From Marinobacter mobilis (GTDB lineage Bacteria > Pseudomonadota > Gammaproteobacteria > Pseudomonadales > Oleiphilaceae), in the NCBI RefSeq assembly GCF_900106945.1, contig NZ_FNNE01000006.1, forward strand, positions 1-64,000: DNA of 64,000 nt, given 5' to 3'. Under the pieces are notes generated by a model. The model made no database searches, had not been told where the DNA came from, and saw only the letters and a list, made by a program, of their open reading frames with translations. This document shows, one piece after another, positions 8,794 through 16,175 of the stretch. Made by a program: the position numbers and the translations under genes. Position 1 is the first letter of the stretch; each line of letters opens with the position of its first letter.

Positions 8794-9669
8794 ATGAGCG
8801 ACTCACCTTTGAACTGTGATTTGCCAGTAACTGATATTGAGCAACAACTGGAAAAACGTTGGTACCGCACCCATGGTGAGCGGCTTGCCAGTCCCCCTGC
8901 GCGAAAAGTGGCGGGGGTGTCCGATTCCTCCGAAGAACAGGATTTTGGTGTTGCCTATATCAGTAACCGATTTATGGACGTTCGCACGCTTTATATGATT
9001 TTTCGACGTTTTCAGTTGGTGGCCATAAATCTGTTCATGATAGCGGCCCTATCCATTATGTGGGTGATTGGCCAGTTCTATTACGGGGTTTTTACGGCAT
9101 CCGCAGCGTTGTTTGTACCCCTGTGGGCAGCGGTATACTTGTTCGAGGTTTTTGCGCCGCTTACGTTACCGGTGCGGATAGACCGGCAAGAAGGCGTCGT
9201 GTATGTCGGGCACCGGGGCACCTTCTACCGAATACCTTGGGATGAGCTGGAGGTGAGTTTTTCCCACAATTTGCAGTACCTCGGTTCTGGTGTGATGTGG
9301 GAGCGACAGTATTACTCTCACCTCTACCTGCGCGACAAGTATTACTTTTGCGGGAAGGCTCCTAAAGGAGCGCTACAGAGGAAGAAGATCTCGTCCACGT
9401 TTAATGAAGAGATGATGTATCAAAGATGGAACTTTATTGTGAAGTACGTCAATGAAGGGCTAACTAAGCAAGAAATCGATGACCTTGTCGGTGTGAATTT
9501 CGATGCGTACAAAAACTATTTGAGCTCAAAATCTCTAGGGCGACGAATTCTCAGTTATTCGATTTTCTTGATTTTGATGCCAACGATGTTTTGGTGGAAG
9601 GTGAGCCCATTCAAGTACAAATGGCCCAAGGAAGTCGAAGCCGTTTTTGGGAAGATTAACTACTACTGA
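8794..9669 (+). CDS. Putative T6SS immunity membrane protein, copy 4
   Basis: Fourth intact paralog, 291 residues, 972 bases after copy 3. It shares with copy 1 the membrane region (SIMWVIGQFYYGVFTASAAL), the EVFAPLTLPV segment and the C-terminal KWPKEVEAVFGKINYY, and the spacer after it begins with the same 35 or so bases as the spacer after copy 1 (AAGGAAACACCTCAGCTCC). It differs from copy 1 at residues 215-260 (NEGLTKQEIDDLVGVNFD). In the upstream vestige the effector reading has drifted (GCCATAAAGGAG), but the AAGGAG ribosome-binding site and the ATG are intact, which suggests that only the translation signal is being kept. Confidence 0.7.
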   Translation: MSDSPLNCDLPVTDIEQQLEKRWYRTHGERLASPPARKVAGVSDSSEEQDFGVAYISNRFMDVRTLYMIFRRFQLVAINLFMIAALSIMWVIGQFYYGVFTASAALFVPLWAAVYLFEVFAPLTLPVRIDRQEGVVYVGHRGTFYRIPWDELEVSFSHNLQYLGSGVMWERQYYSHLYLRDKYYFCGKAPKGALQRKKISSTFNEEMMYQRWNFIVKYVNEGLTKQEIDDLVGVNFDAYKNYLSSKSLGRRILSYSIFLILMPTMFWWKVSPFKYKWPKEVEAVFGKINYY

Positions 9670-9750
9670 CACTAAGGAAACACCTCAGCTCCATGGTAGA
9701 CGGTGCGTCATCCCGGATGGAAACGACGCAGAGGAGCTGGGTGTCGATGA

Positions 9751-9873
9751 GTGTTGATCGAATACGTGAAGGATGGCCGAAAAGTTACGGGGAATGATGG
9801 CTCGCGTATCATCCCGGATGGAAACGACGTAGAGGAGCTGGGCGTAGATGAGCGACTCTCCTTTGAACTGTGA
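9751..9873 (+). pseudogene. Orphan 3' tail of a VasX-like effector gene
   Basis: This 123-base segment reads in frame as the last 40 codons of the effector (VLIEYVKDGRKVTGNDG, then DGNDVEELGVDERLSFEL and TGA), matching 5802-5924 with scattered differences. No effector body precedes it. Directly upstream (9747-9751) is ATGAG, the start of another immunity copy that breaks off after five bases and joins the effector tail. The spacer vestiges before copies 2 to 4 hold only about 15 effector codons, so this is a longer relic. Most likely it marks a deleted effector/immunity unit. It cannot be expressed as a functional toxin. Confidence 0.8.
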
Positions 9874-10030
9874 TTTGCCGGTAACGGACATCGAGCAACA
9901 ACTGGAAAAACGCTGGTATCGAACCCATGGCGAACGACTTGCCAGTCCCCCCGCGCGGAAGGTGGCTGGTGTGTCCGACTACTCGGAAGACCTGAGCTAA
10001 GGTGTCGCTTATTTCAGCGACCGATTTATG
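9848..10030 (+). pseudogene. Truncated fifth copy of the immunity gene
   Basis: Starts like the intact copies (MSDSPLNCDLPV) and keeps about 50 codons, to GVSDYSEDLS, then meets an in-frame TAA at 9998-10000. Similarity continues past the stop for about ten codons (GVAYFSDRF) and is lost near 10030. The remaining 230 codons are absent. Its upstream region carries the orphan effector tail. It marks the right-hand edge of the tandem array; the next gene, gloA, is a core gene. Confidence 0.85.
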
Positions 10031-10101
10031 GGATGGTTACAGAAGCACCGGCTGGGTTATGGTAATCGTGTGTGCAGAACAGCCTCAAAGGAACAACCAC
10101 C

Positions 10102-10542
10102 ATGCAATACCTCCACACTATGGTCCGTGTTCACGACCTGGAAAAGTCCCTGCATTTTTATTGTGATCTGCTGGGATTGAAAGAAATCAGTCGCAAGGAC
10201 AGCGAAAAGGGCCGCTTTACGCTCGTGTTTCTGGCGGCGCCGGGGGATGAAGCCCGGGCGCGGGAAGACAGGGCACCGATGATTGAGCTGACCTACAACT
10301 GGGATACCGAGGAGTACACCGGGGGGCGGAACTTTGGCCACCTGGCCTATCGGGTGGACGATATTTACTCCCTTTGTGAGCACTTGAAGAGCAATGGGGT
10401 CGTCATCAATCGGCCGCCCCGTGACGGCTATATGGCGTTTGTGCGTTCACCGGATGGCATATCCATTGAGTTGCTGCAGAAAGGCGATGCCCTGGCGCCG
10501 AAAGAGCTCTGGGTCAGTATGGAAAACACGGGTTCCTGGTGA
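10102..10542 (+). CDS. gloA: Lactoylglutathione lyase (glyoxalase I)
   Basis: Isomerises the glutathione-methylglyoxal hemithioacetal to S-lactoylglutathione in the cytoplasm, the first step of methylglyoxal detoxification. The ATG at 10102 follows an AAAGGA ribosome-binding site and gives the usual bacterial [10 protein letters not shown] start; 146 residues. Metal ligands expected for the nickel-type enzyme are present: His5, Glu62 (MIELTYNW), His80 (FGHLAYRV) and Glu123 (SIELLQK). The vicinal-oxygen-chelate fold motifs [11 protein letters not shown] and [12 protein letters not shown] are clear. A single gene just outside the T6SS island, so it marks the start of core sequence. Confidence 0.97.
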   Translation: MQYLHTMVRVHDLEKSLHFYCDLLGLKEISRKDSEKGRFTLVFLAAPGDEARAREDRAPMIELTYNWDTEEYTGGRNFGHLAYRVDDIYSLCEHLKSNGVVINRPPRDGYMAFVRSPDGISIELLQKGDALAPKELWVSMENTGSW

Positions 10543-10623
10543 CCGCCATGGGGCCGGGTGCACGGGTATTCACGCCTGCTTTGATATAGACTTTCAAAGA
10601 CACATAGATTCCAAGGACGAACC

Positions 10624-12024
10624 ATGCTCGCAGTTATTCTTTCCGGTGGCTCCGGAACCCGGCTCTGGCCGCTGTCCCGTGAAGCCTATCCCAAGCAGTT
10701 TCTCCCGGTTGTTTCAGAAGACTCGCTGCTGGCAGAAACGATTCAGCGAGGGTTGATGCTGGAGGACGATCTGCGGGTACTGGCAATCACCAATGAGGAC
10801 CACCGCTTTGTCGTTGCGGCACAGTTGCAGGTACAGGCACCCACTCGCACAGACGGTATCATTCTGGAGCCGGTGGGACGCAATACAGCGCCGGCCATAG
10901 CGCTGGCGGCATTGGCTGCGAGTGACCCGGAAGAGCTTCTGCTGGTGATGCCCTCCGATCATGTACTCAAGGATATCGAGGCCTTTCGGGTGGCGGTCAG
11001 AAAGGGAGCTGAAGCGGCCCGCAAGGGCAAGCTGGTCACCTTCGGCATCGTGCCGTCGGCGCCGCACACGGGCTACGGCTATATCCGGACCGGTGAAGAT
11101 CTGGGTGGGTATTCCGAGGTGGCCGCATTTGTTGAGAAACCTGACGAAGCAACGGCCAGGCAGTATCTCAATGAGGGCGGCTATCTCTGGAACAGCGGCA
11201 TGTTCCTCTTCCGTGCGGATCGCTACCTTGAAGAGCTGGCGGAACACCAGCCCGATATGCTGGCGGCCTGTAAGGCGGCCTGGGCTGAAAAACAGGACGA
11301 TCTGGACTTTACTCGGGTAGGGCGTGAGGGTTTTGAGGCCTGCCCGGATGACTCTATCGACTATGCCGTGATGGAGAAAACCGGCGATGCGGTGGTGATT
11401 CCTCTGGATGCCGGTTGGTCGGATGTCGGGTCCTGGTCTGCACTGCAGGATATCCTGCCTCAGGATGAGCATGGCAATGTCTGCCGTGGTGATGTCATTG
11501 TTGAGGATGTTTCCGGATCCTATATTCATGCCGACAGCCGGCTGGTGGCGGTTCTTGGTGTTGAGGATCATGTCATTGTCGAAACGGATGATGTGGTTCT
11601 GGTTGCCGACCGCTCCCGGGTGCAGGATGTCAAAAAGCTGGTGGCGAAGGTCAAGGCTCAGGGGCGCCTGGAACACCGTTTTCACAAGAAAGTCCATCGC
11701 CCCTGGGGGACTTACGAAGGCGTGGCTATGGGGGAGCGGTTCCAGGTCAAGCGGATTACCGTAAACCCGGGAGCATCGCTGTCGCTTCAGAAGCATCATC
11801 ATCGGGCCGAACACTGGGTCGTGGTTAAGGGCACGGCCAGTGTCCATCGTGGAGAAGAAACCCTGCTGTTGACCGAGGACCAGTCCACCTATATTCCACT
11901 TGGTGTGACTCATCGCCTGAGCAACCCCGGGGTGATTCCTCTGGAACTGGTCGAGGTGCAGACCGGCAGCTATCTGGGTGAAGATGATATCGTCCGCTTT
12001 GAAGATACCTATCACCGTACCTAG
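10624..12024 (+). CDS. manC: Mannose-1-phosphate guanylyltransferase / mannose-6-phosphate isomerase (type II, bifunctional)
   Basis: Makes GDP-mannose for surface polysaccharides and interconverts fructose-6-P and mannose-6-P. The 466 residues have the nucleotidyltransferase signature at the N-terminus (LSGGSGTRLWPLSREAYPKQ), FVEKPD near 175, and a C-terminal cupin-type isomerase domain (PGASLSLQKHHHRAEHWVV, about residues 380-400, with metal-binding histidines). Length fits the AlgA/ManC/CpsB family. There are no polysaccharide genes next to it, so it is probably a housekeeping or displaced copy; manC is the neutral name, algA or cpsB being equivalent. Confidence 0.95.
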   Translation: MLAVILSGGSGTRLWPLSREAYPKQFLPVVSEDSLLAETIQRGLMLEDDLRVLAITNEDHRFVVAAQLQVQAPTRTDGIILEPVGRNTAPAIALAALAASDPEELLLVMPSDHVLKDIEAFRVAVRKGAEAARKGKLVTFGIVPSAPHTGYGYIRTGEDLGGYSEVAAFVEKPDEATARQYLNEGGYLWNSGMFLFRADRYLEELAEHQPDMLAACKAAWAEKQDDLDFTRVGREGFEACPDDSIDYAVMEKTGDAVVIPLDAGWSDVGSWSALQDILPQDEHGNVCRGDVIVEDVSGSYIHADSRLVAVLGVEDHVIVETDDVVLVADRSRVQDVKKLVAKVKAQGRLEHRFHKKVHRPWGTYEGVAMGERFQVKRITVNPGASLSLQKHHHRAEHWVVVKGTASVHRGEETLLLTEDQSTYIPLGVTHRLSNPGVIPLELVEVQTGSYLGEDDIVRFEDTYHRT

Positions 12025-12103
12025 GGAGGGTCAGGATGACCGCCCAAGCGTTCTAATGTGCCCTTCGGGCAGCGATATATAGACCCGCAAAAAGGAGTTT
12101 GCG

Positions 12104-13498
12104 ATGGAAGACTGGCAAGGATGCCTGAGTCCCTCCTGTCAGCTGGCGCTGGTCAATGCCCGGCAAAGTGTTGAAAACCGCAGTGGTTGCGCGATTACTG
12201 CAGAAGATTTCCTGTTGGCGCTTCTTGACGCCGAACCCCGTCTGCTAACCACGCTGAAAGCTCATGGGGTAGAGCAGGATGAACTCATCCGAACGATTCA
12301 ATGCGAACAGCCCATTGTTTCAACTCTGGCTGGCGAAGGGCTGTTGTCGTCACAGCTGGTGTATTGGTTTGCTCTTGCCCGGGAGCGGACAGAGGCTGCC
12401 TGGCTCGACTGGCCGTTACTGATGAAGGTGCTGGTCCAGGGCGCTGAGCGTCTTCAGGGTAAGGCCTATGTCGCTGTACTGGAGCAGGTGGGTGACTGGG
12501 GTCCGGATGTGTCTGGTGTTGGAAATCTGGTCTCCGCTTCCGCATCAGCAACGATCTCTCCGGTTGTGGTTACAGACACCGATTGGCTTTACCTGGCCCA
12601 GGATATGGTTGTTGCCATGATGGCGTCCCCGCAATCCGTGTTCTGGCTGTCGGGAAACCGGGGGACGGGTAAGACGTCCTGGCTGCACTCGCTCTTGCCA
12701 ATGCTGCCGTGGGGTCATATCTGCGTGGACCTGCGCCGGGAAACCGAAGTTATGGCATCCCGGGATCCCCTGATGCCGGTTTGCGGTTCCGGCGAAACGC
12801 CTGCATTGATACTGGACAGCATATCGCCCGGGCAACTCGCAGACTTTCTGGATCGGGACGGTCATCTTGCACGGGAGCTGGTGCCTGATTTTCCCGGCCC
12901 GGTTTTGTTGCTGGGGCACAGCACCGGCAATGACGGGCAGGCCTGTGAAGACCTGGCCTGTCGCTTGGGACGGCCAGTTGAGCACTATTGTCTGCCGGGT
13001 GTTACGGCCCGCCAGTTGCTTGCGGTTGCTGTTGCTCACCAGTCCCGGATTGAAAAGCGTTGGCAGGTGGAGCTGAGTCCGGGGGCGGTCAAATGCGCTG
13101 CGCGCCTTGCCGCCTGGAATGAACTGGGTCCCGGCAGAATGTTGGCGCAGTTGGAACGAGCTGCGGTACGAGTGGTGCTGTATGCAGAGCAGGGGCCACT
13201 GGAAAGCTTGAGCATTGCTGATGAGGAGCGTTCATTGAGGCGTCAGTTGCTGGTGGCGATGGCCCGACACCATGAGTTGGGTACATTGGAGCATGCGCTG
13301 CAAGAGCTGTCGCTGCAGCGGGCGGCCTCGGAAGTTGGCTGGCATGAGCGGAAAGCCGCAGGTAACTTGCGCCGGGTGTTGATGGATGATGTGGTTGCGG
13401 AGATGGCGCGATCTTTGGCGGCGGTGCAGCCCGGTTCGGTCACCACCCAGCTGGCACTGGTAAAACCGGCGGCCGGTCACGAGCCGATGACCGGTTAA
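12104..13498 (+). CDS. ClpB/ClpA-like AAA+ protein, single domain with degenerate Walker B
   Basis: A 464-residue protein. Residues 1-150 resemble the double-repeat Clp N domain (NRSGCAITAEDFLLALLDAE, then a second weak repeat). An AAA+ module follows, with an intact P-loop GNRGTGKT (184-191). The strand aligning with Walker B reads ALILDSIS (234-241), so the catalytic Glu after Asp238 is Ser. Sensor 1 (VLLLGHSTGND), the arginine-finger region (DLACRLGRPVEH) and the ClpA/B small-domain helices (HQSRIEKRWQVELSPGAV, LERAAVRV) can be aligned. There is no second AAA+ domain and no ClpP-binding loop. It probably binds ATP but may not hydrolyse it. A role is unknown; scaffold, sensor or inhibitor are guesses. 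A conserved-type ribosome-binding site (AAAGGAG) precedes the ATG. Confidence 0.65.
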   Translation: MEDWQGCLSPSCQLALVNARQSVENRSGCAITAEDFLLALLDAEPRLLTTLKAHGVEQDELIRTIQCEQPIVSTLAGEGLLSSQLVYWFALARERTEAAWLDWPLLMKVLVQGAERLQGKAYVAVLEQVGDWGPDVSGVGNLVSASASATISPVVVTDTDWLYLAQDMVVAMMASPQSVFWLSGNRGTGKTSWLHSLLPMLPWGHICVDLRRETEVMASRDPLMPVCGSGETPALILDSISPGQLADFLDRDGHLARELVPDFPGPVLLLGHSTGNDGQACEDLACRLGRPVEHYCLPGVTARQLLAVAVAHQSRIEKRWQVELSPGAVKCAARLAAWNELGPGRMLAQLERAAVRVVLYAEQGPLESLSIADEERSLRRQLLVAMARHHELGTLEHALQELSLQRAASEVGWHERKAAGNLRRVLMDDVVAEMARSLAAVQPGSVTTQLALVKPAAGHEPMTG

Positions 13499-13573
13499 AA
13501 AGGGGGCAGTGCTTGCAGGGCAACGAACTCCGCGTCACTATTGGGCCAACCTAATGTAACAGGAGAGACTGGG

Positions 13574-13951
13574 GTGCAAGACCTCGAAATCTACGTCCGG
13601 GATCTGGAACCGGGGCAATTGAACCGCTGGCTTTGTCAGCACCTCGATAGCCTGCAGCTCGACGATACCGTAACCGATGGCGATGCCTTCAAGGGTGAGG
13701 GATATGTCCGGAATAGCATGGTCAGGGTAAGTGTCTACCCCAAGGCTAACGGGAAACGTTATGCCTGCGTGGTTCTGGAAGGTGCTGAGCTACCCTGGAA
13801 TGACGACCTGGACTGTGCACGAAGTGCCTGGCGGGCCCTGGATAATGAAGTCCGCTGCAGCCCGGGTGGCTGGAAAGAGGGCGACTCGGTTGAAGAGGAT
13901 AAGTGGTGGCGGATTGACCCGCGTGGCGAGATGCTGGTGGTCTGGAACTGA
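13574..13951 (+). CDS. Hypothetical acidic protein
   Basis: 125 residues from a GTG at 13574, chosen because AGGAGAG lies 7 bases upstream; an earlier TTG at 13541 has no such site. Tryptophan-rich and acidic, with a predicted mixed alpha/beta fold (DLEIYVRDLEPGQLNRWL, then MVRVSVYPKANGKRYACVVLEG and a final WWRIDPRGEMLVVW). No family is recognised. It follows the Clp-like gene by 75 bases in the same direction and may be co-transcribed with it. Confidence 0.75.
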   Translation: MQDLEIYVRDLEPGQLNRWLCQHLDSLQLDDTVTDGDAFKGEGYVRNSMVRVSVYPKANGKRYACVVLEGAELPWNDDLDCARSAWRALDNEVRCSPGGWKEGDSVEEDKWWRIDPRGEMLVVWN

Positions 13952-13974
13952 GTGGAACACAGGGCTTTAAGGAC

Positions 13975-14010
13975 ATGCTGCGGGAACGATCGGTGCCGTT
14001 CCCGCAGCAT
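13975..14010. terminator. Perfect 14-bp inverted repeat between convergent genes
   Basis: ATGCTGCGGGAACG (13975-13988) pairs perfectly with CGTTCCCGCAGCAT (13997-14010) around an 8-base loop. It lies between the stop codons of the 125-residue hypothetical gene and the cold-shock gene on the other strand, so it could stop transcription from both sides. Neither side has a clear T-run, so intrinsic termination is uncertain. Confidence 0.55.
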
Positions 14011-14018
14011 GAGGATAA

Positions 14019-14573
14019 TCAGTCGCTCAGGATGGACACATTGTCGGCCTGCAGGCCTTTGTCTGCGTCTACCACGCTGAACCGGACCAGCTGGCCCTGG
14101 CGAAGAACGCGACGGCCGCGACCGCGGATGGCGCGGAAGTGGACAAACACCTCATCGCCATTGCTGCGAACGATAAAACCAAACCCTTTCTTGACGTTGA
14201 ACCATTTCACGGTGCCTTCTTCGTCACCTTCCGGGCCTTCTGCTTCGTAGTCACCTTCATCGTCGTAGCTGTCAGCGGAACTGCGGCGGCTGCTGGCGCG
14301 TGATGGCTGGCGCTGAACCAGGGCTACGGTCAGGAAACCTGCCAGACCGAACAGGACAAAACTGATGACATAGGCGGCGATGCCCTGAGCACTACCCAGA
14401 ACGAACGGGGTGCTGCTGGCAAGCTCGCTGGAACCGGACTGAGAAAGAATCTGGAATACCTCAGGGGCGAATGTCAGCAGGGCAAATGCGAGTACAAAGG
14501 GCGCAGGAATTGCGATCAGGACGGCAAGAAGGATCGCTTTGGCTGGATTACGCATTGACGCAAGAATCTCCAT
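14019..14573 (-). CDS. Membrane-anchored cold-shock domain protein
   Basis: 184 residues (178 if the second ATG at 14555 is used; the choice is unclear). Two hydrophobic segments at about 14-38 ([20 protein letters not shown]) and 64-87 ([19 protein letters not shown]) are followed by a charged serine/acidic linker and a C-terminal cold-shock domain at about 118-184. The RNA-binding motifs are present: [15 protein letters not shown] (RNP1) and DEVFVHF (RNP2). Free cold-shock proteins are about 70 residues and cytosolic, so this one would hold the RNA-binding domain at the inner membrane. Related fusions exist in Pseudomonas and Marinobacter genomes, to my knowledge without an assigned function. 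Confidence 0.85.
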   Translation of the reverse strand: MEILASMRNPAKAILLAVLIAIPAPFVLAFALLTFAPEVFQILSQSGSSELASSTPFVLGSAQGIAAYVISFVLFGLAGFLTVALVQRQPSRASSRRSSADSYDDEGDYEAEGPEGDEEGTVKWFNVKKGFGFIVRSNGDEVFVHFRAIRGRGRRVLRQGQLVRFSVVDADKGLQADNVSILSD

Positions 14574-14754
14574 TAATCAGATACTAACCAAAAAAACCGG
14601 CAATCACGTAAAATGGCCATGCCGGCAAGTGAAAACAGCCAGAAAACGCCAAAGCAGGACGTACTGGCTGGAAAAGCGGCATGATAACAGATATCCATGA
14701 CGGCCCCCAAAGGCCGTCCCCGAATAATCCCATTTCCAGAAGTGGATCACAGCC
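14574..14754. other. Divergent intergenic region upstream of slyX and the cold-shock gene
   Basis: An AT-richer 180-base gap holding promoters for both directions. A short stem (GACGGCC, 14699-14705, with GGCCGTC, 14712-14718) lies 36 bases before slyX. No convincing -35/-10 pair stood out, and no further gene was found. Confidence 0.4.
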
Positions 14755-14973
14755 ATGAACACAGAACGGCTTGAAGAGCGCCTGGCGGAACTTGAAACCC
14801 GCCTGGCTTTTCAGGATGACCTGATCAATACCCTAAGCGAGCAGGTAGCGCGGCAAGAGCTGGATATCCGTGAACTCTGGGATGCCAAGCGTCACTTGCA
14901 CAGCCAGCTCAAGGCGCTGTCACCGTCGAACATCAAGATGGAGCACGAAGAAACGCCGCCACCCCATTATTGA
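14755..14973 (+). CDS. slyX: SlyX family protein
   Basis: A 72-residue protein with the SlyX pattern: an N-terminal coiled coil (LEERLAELETRLAFQDD, then INTLSEQVARQELDIRELWD) and a proline/histidine tail ending TPPPHY. Molecular function is not established in the family. It is transcribed towards dapE, with only 14 bases between the two stop codons. Confidence 0.9.
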   Translation: MNTERLEERLAELETRLAFQDDLINTLSEQVARQELDIRELWDAKRHLHSQLKALSPSNIKMEHEETPPPHY

Positions 14974-14982
14974 GTGGCGGCG
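14954..14982. terminator. Stem-loop at the convergent slyX/dapE ends
   Basis: CGCCGCCAC (14954-14962) pairs with GTGGCGGCG (14974-14982) over an 11-base loop that contains the slyX stop region. It sits just past the dapE stop on the minus strand. No T-run is present; a bidirectional terminator is likely from position. Confidence 0.5.
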
Positions 14983-14987
14983 CAGGG

Positions 14988-16118
14988 TCAGGCGAGCAGT
15001 TCGATCAGGATCTGCTCGTAAATCCGAGAGATGGTATCGAGGTCATCAACGCTGACGCACTCGTTCACTTTGTGAATGGTGGCGTTGAGCGGGCCCAGTT
15101 CAACAACCTGAGCGCCCGTCGGGGCAATGAAACGGCCGTCGGAGGTGCCTCCGGACGTGGACAGCTCGGTGTCCTTACCGGTGACCTGGCGAATGGCGTT
15201 CTGACTCGCAGTCACCAGCGCACCCCGGTCAGTGAGGAAGGGGCGGCCACTCAGATTCCACTCCAGATCGTACTTCAGGCTATGCCGGTCGAGAATTTCC
15301 GACACCCGTTCCGCCAGTGACTCGGCGGTATTCTCTGTGCAGTAACGGAAGTTGAAGTGCACCAGCAGCTCGCCGGGAATGATATTGCTGCCGGTTCCTG
15401 CCTCGATTTTGGTGATCTGGAACGTGGTTGGCGGGAAAAACTCGTTGCCACTGTCCCAGTGTTCCCTTGCAAGATCATCCAGTGCCGGAGCTGCAATGTG
15501 AACGGGGTTCTCAGCCAGGTGAGGGTAAGCGACGTGGCCCTGAATGCCGTGCACTGTCAGGTAGCCGTGGAGTGAACCGCGGCGGCCATTCTTGATAATG
15601 TCCCCGGCCCACTCAGTGCTTGAGGGTTCGCCAATCAGGCACCAGTCGATCTTTTCGTGGCGGGCTTCCAGTGTTTCGACAACCTTGACGGTACCATGCT
15701 TGGCCGGGCCTTCTTCATCGCTGGTGATCAGCAGGGCAATGGAGCCCCGGTGGTCCGGGTAGGCCGCCACGAAACGCTCGCAGGCGGTGACGAAGGCGGC
15801 CAGGCTGCCTTTCATATCCGCGGCGCCCCGGCCATGCAGCAGGCCGTCTTTGATCACGGCATCAAACGGGGCAATATCCCAGTTTTTCTCGGGGCCGGTC
15901 GGAACCACATCGGTATGGCCAGCGAAGGCCAGTACCGGGCCGTCCGTGCCCTTGCGGGCCCACAGGTTATCGGTGTCGCCAAAACGCATGGCTTCACCGG
16001 TAAATCCCAAAGGAGCGAGGCGGGCCATCATCAGGTCCTGACAACCGGCATCGTCGGGGGTGACGGAAGGGCGGCGGATCAGCTCCTGGGCGAATTCAAT
16101 CGTGGGCGAATATGTCAT
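14988..16118 (-). CDS. dapE: Succinyl-diaminopimelate desuccinylase
   Basis: Removes succinate from N-succinyl-LL-diaminopimelate in the succinylase branch of lysine/meso-DAP synthesis; a dinuclear zinc enzyme of the M20 family. The 376 residues contain [11 protein letters not shown] (zinc ligand His and the following Asp), [14 protein letters not shown] (bridging Asp), TSDEEGPA (catalytic Glu and zinc ligand), and a late [15 protein letters not shown] with [11 protein letters not shown] giving the final His. Last gene of the minus-strand map-glnD-dapC-yffB-dapD-dapE series, 57 bases after dapD. Confidence 0.98.
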   Translation of the reverse strand: MTYSPTIEFAQELIRRPSVTPDDAGCQDLMMARLAPLGFTGEAMRFGDTDNLWARKGTDGPVLAFAGHTDVVPTGPEKNWDIAPFDAVIKDGLLHGRGAADMKGSLAAFVTACERFVAAYPDHRGSIALLITSDEEGPAKHGTVKVVETLEARHEKIDWCLIGEPSSTEWAGDIIKNGRRGSLHGYLTVHGIQGHVAYPHLAENPVHIAAPALDDLAREHWDSGNEFFPPTTFQITKIEAGTGSNIIPGELLVHFNFRYCTENTAESLAERVSEILDRHSLKYDLEWNLSGRPFLTDRGALVTASQNAIRQVTGKDTELSTSGGTSDGRFIAPTGAQVVELGPLNATIHKVNECVSVDDLDTISRIYEQILIELLA

Positions 16119-16143
16119 GTGTCAGCCTGTTGCTTGGTAGAAC

Positions 16144-16160
16144 GGGGCGCACAGCGCCCC
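16144..16160 (-). terminator. GC-rich hairpin between dapD and dapE
   Basis: GGGGCGC (16144-16150) and GCGCCCC (16154-16160) pair over a 3-base loop, in the gap between the dapD stop and the dapE start. No T-run follows on the minus strand, so it is more likely an mRNA-stability or partial-termination structure than a full stop. Confidence 0.45.
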
Positions 16161-16175
16161 GGGGTGCGGCAAGGA

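Larger units (their letters stand above)
5800..10030 (+). repeat. Tandem array of about 0.95-1.05 kb units (effector 3' tail plus immunity gene)
   Basis: Immunity starts lie at 5899, 6850, 7822, 8794 and 9848, giving unit lengths of 951, 972, 972 and 1054. Each unit has an immunity gene preceded by 45-120 bases copied from the end of the effector gene. The spacers after copies 1 and 4 begin alike, as do the C-terminal tails of copies 2 and 3, which points to unequal crossing-over between units. No insertion sequence, integrase or terminal inverted repeat was seen beside the array. Confidence 0.9.

Noticed and set aside
5800..10030. CRISPR-like or transposon-type repeat
   Set aside because: Repeat units are about 1 kb and coding, with no short spaced repeats, no cas genes, no terminal inverted repeats and no transposase.
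10714..12015. 433-codon minus-strand open frame across manC
   Set aside because: Antisense to a strongly conserved gene with every motif intact on the plus strand; composition typical of a third-position GC shadow.
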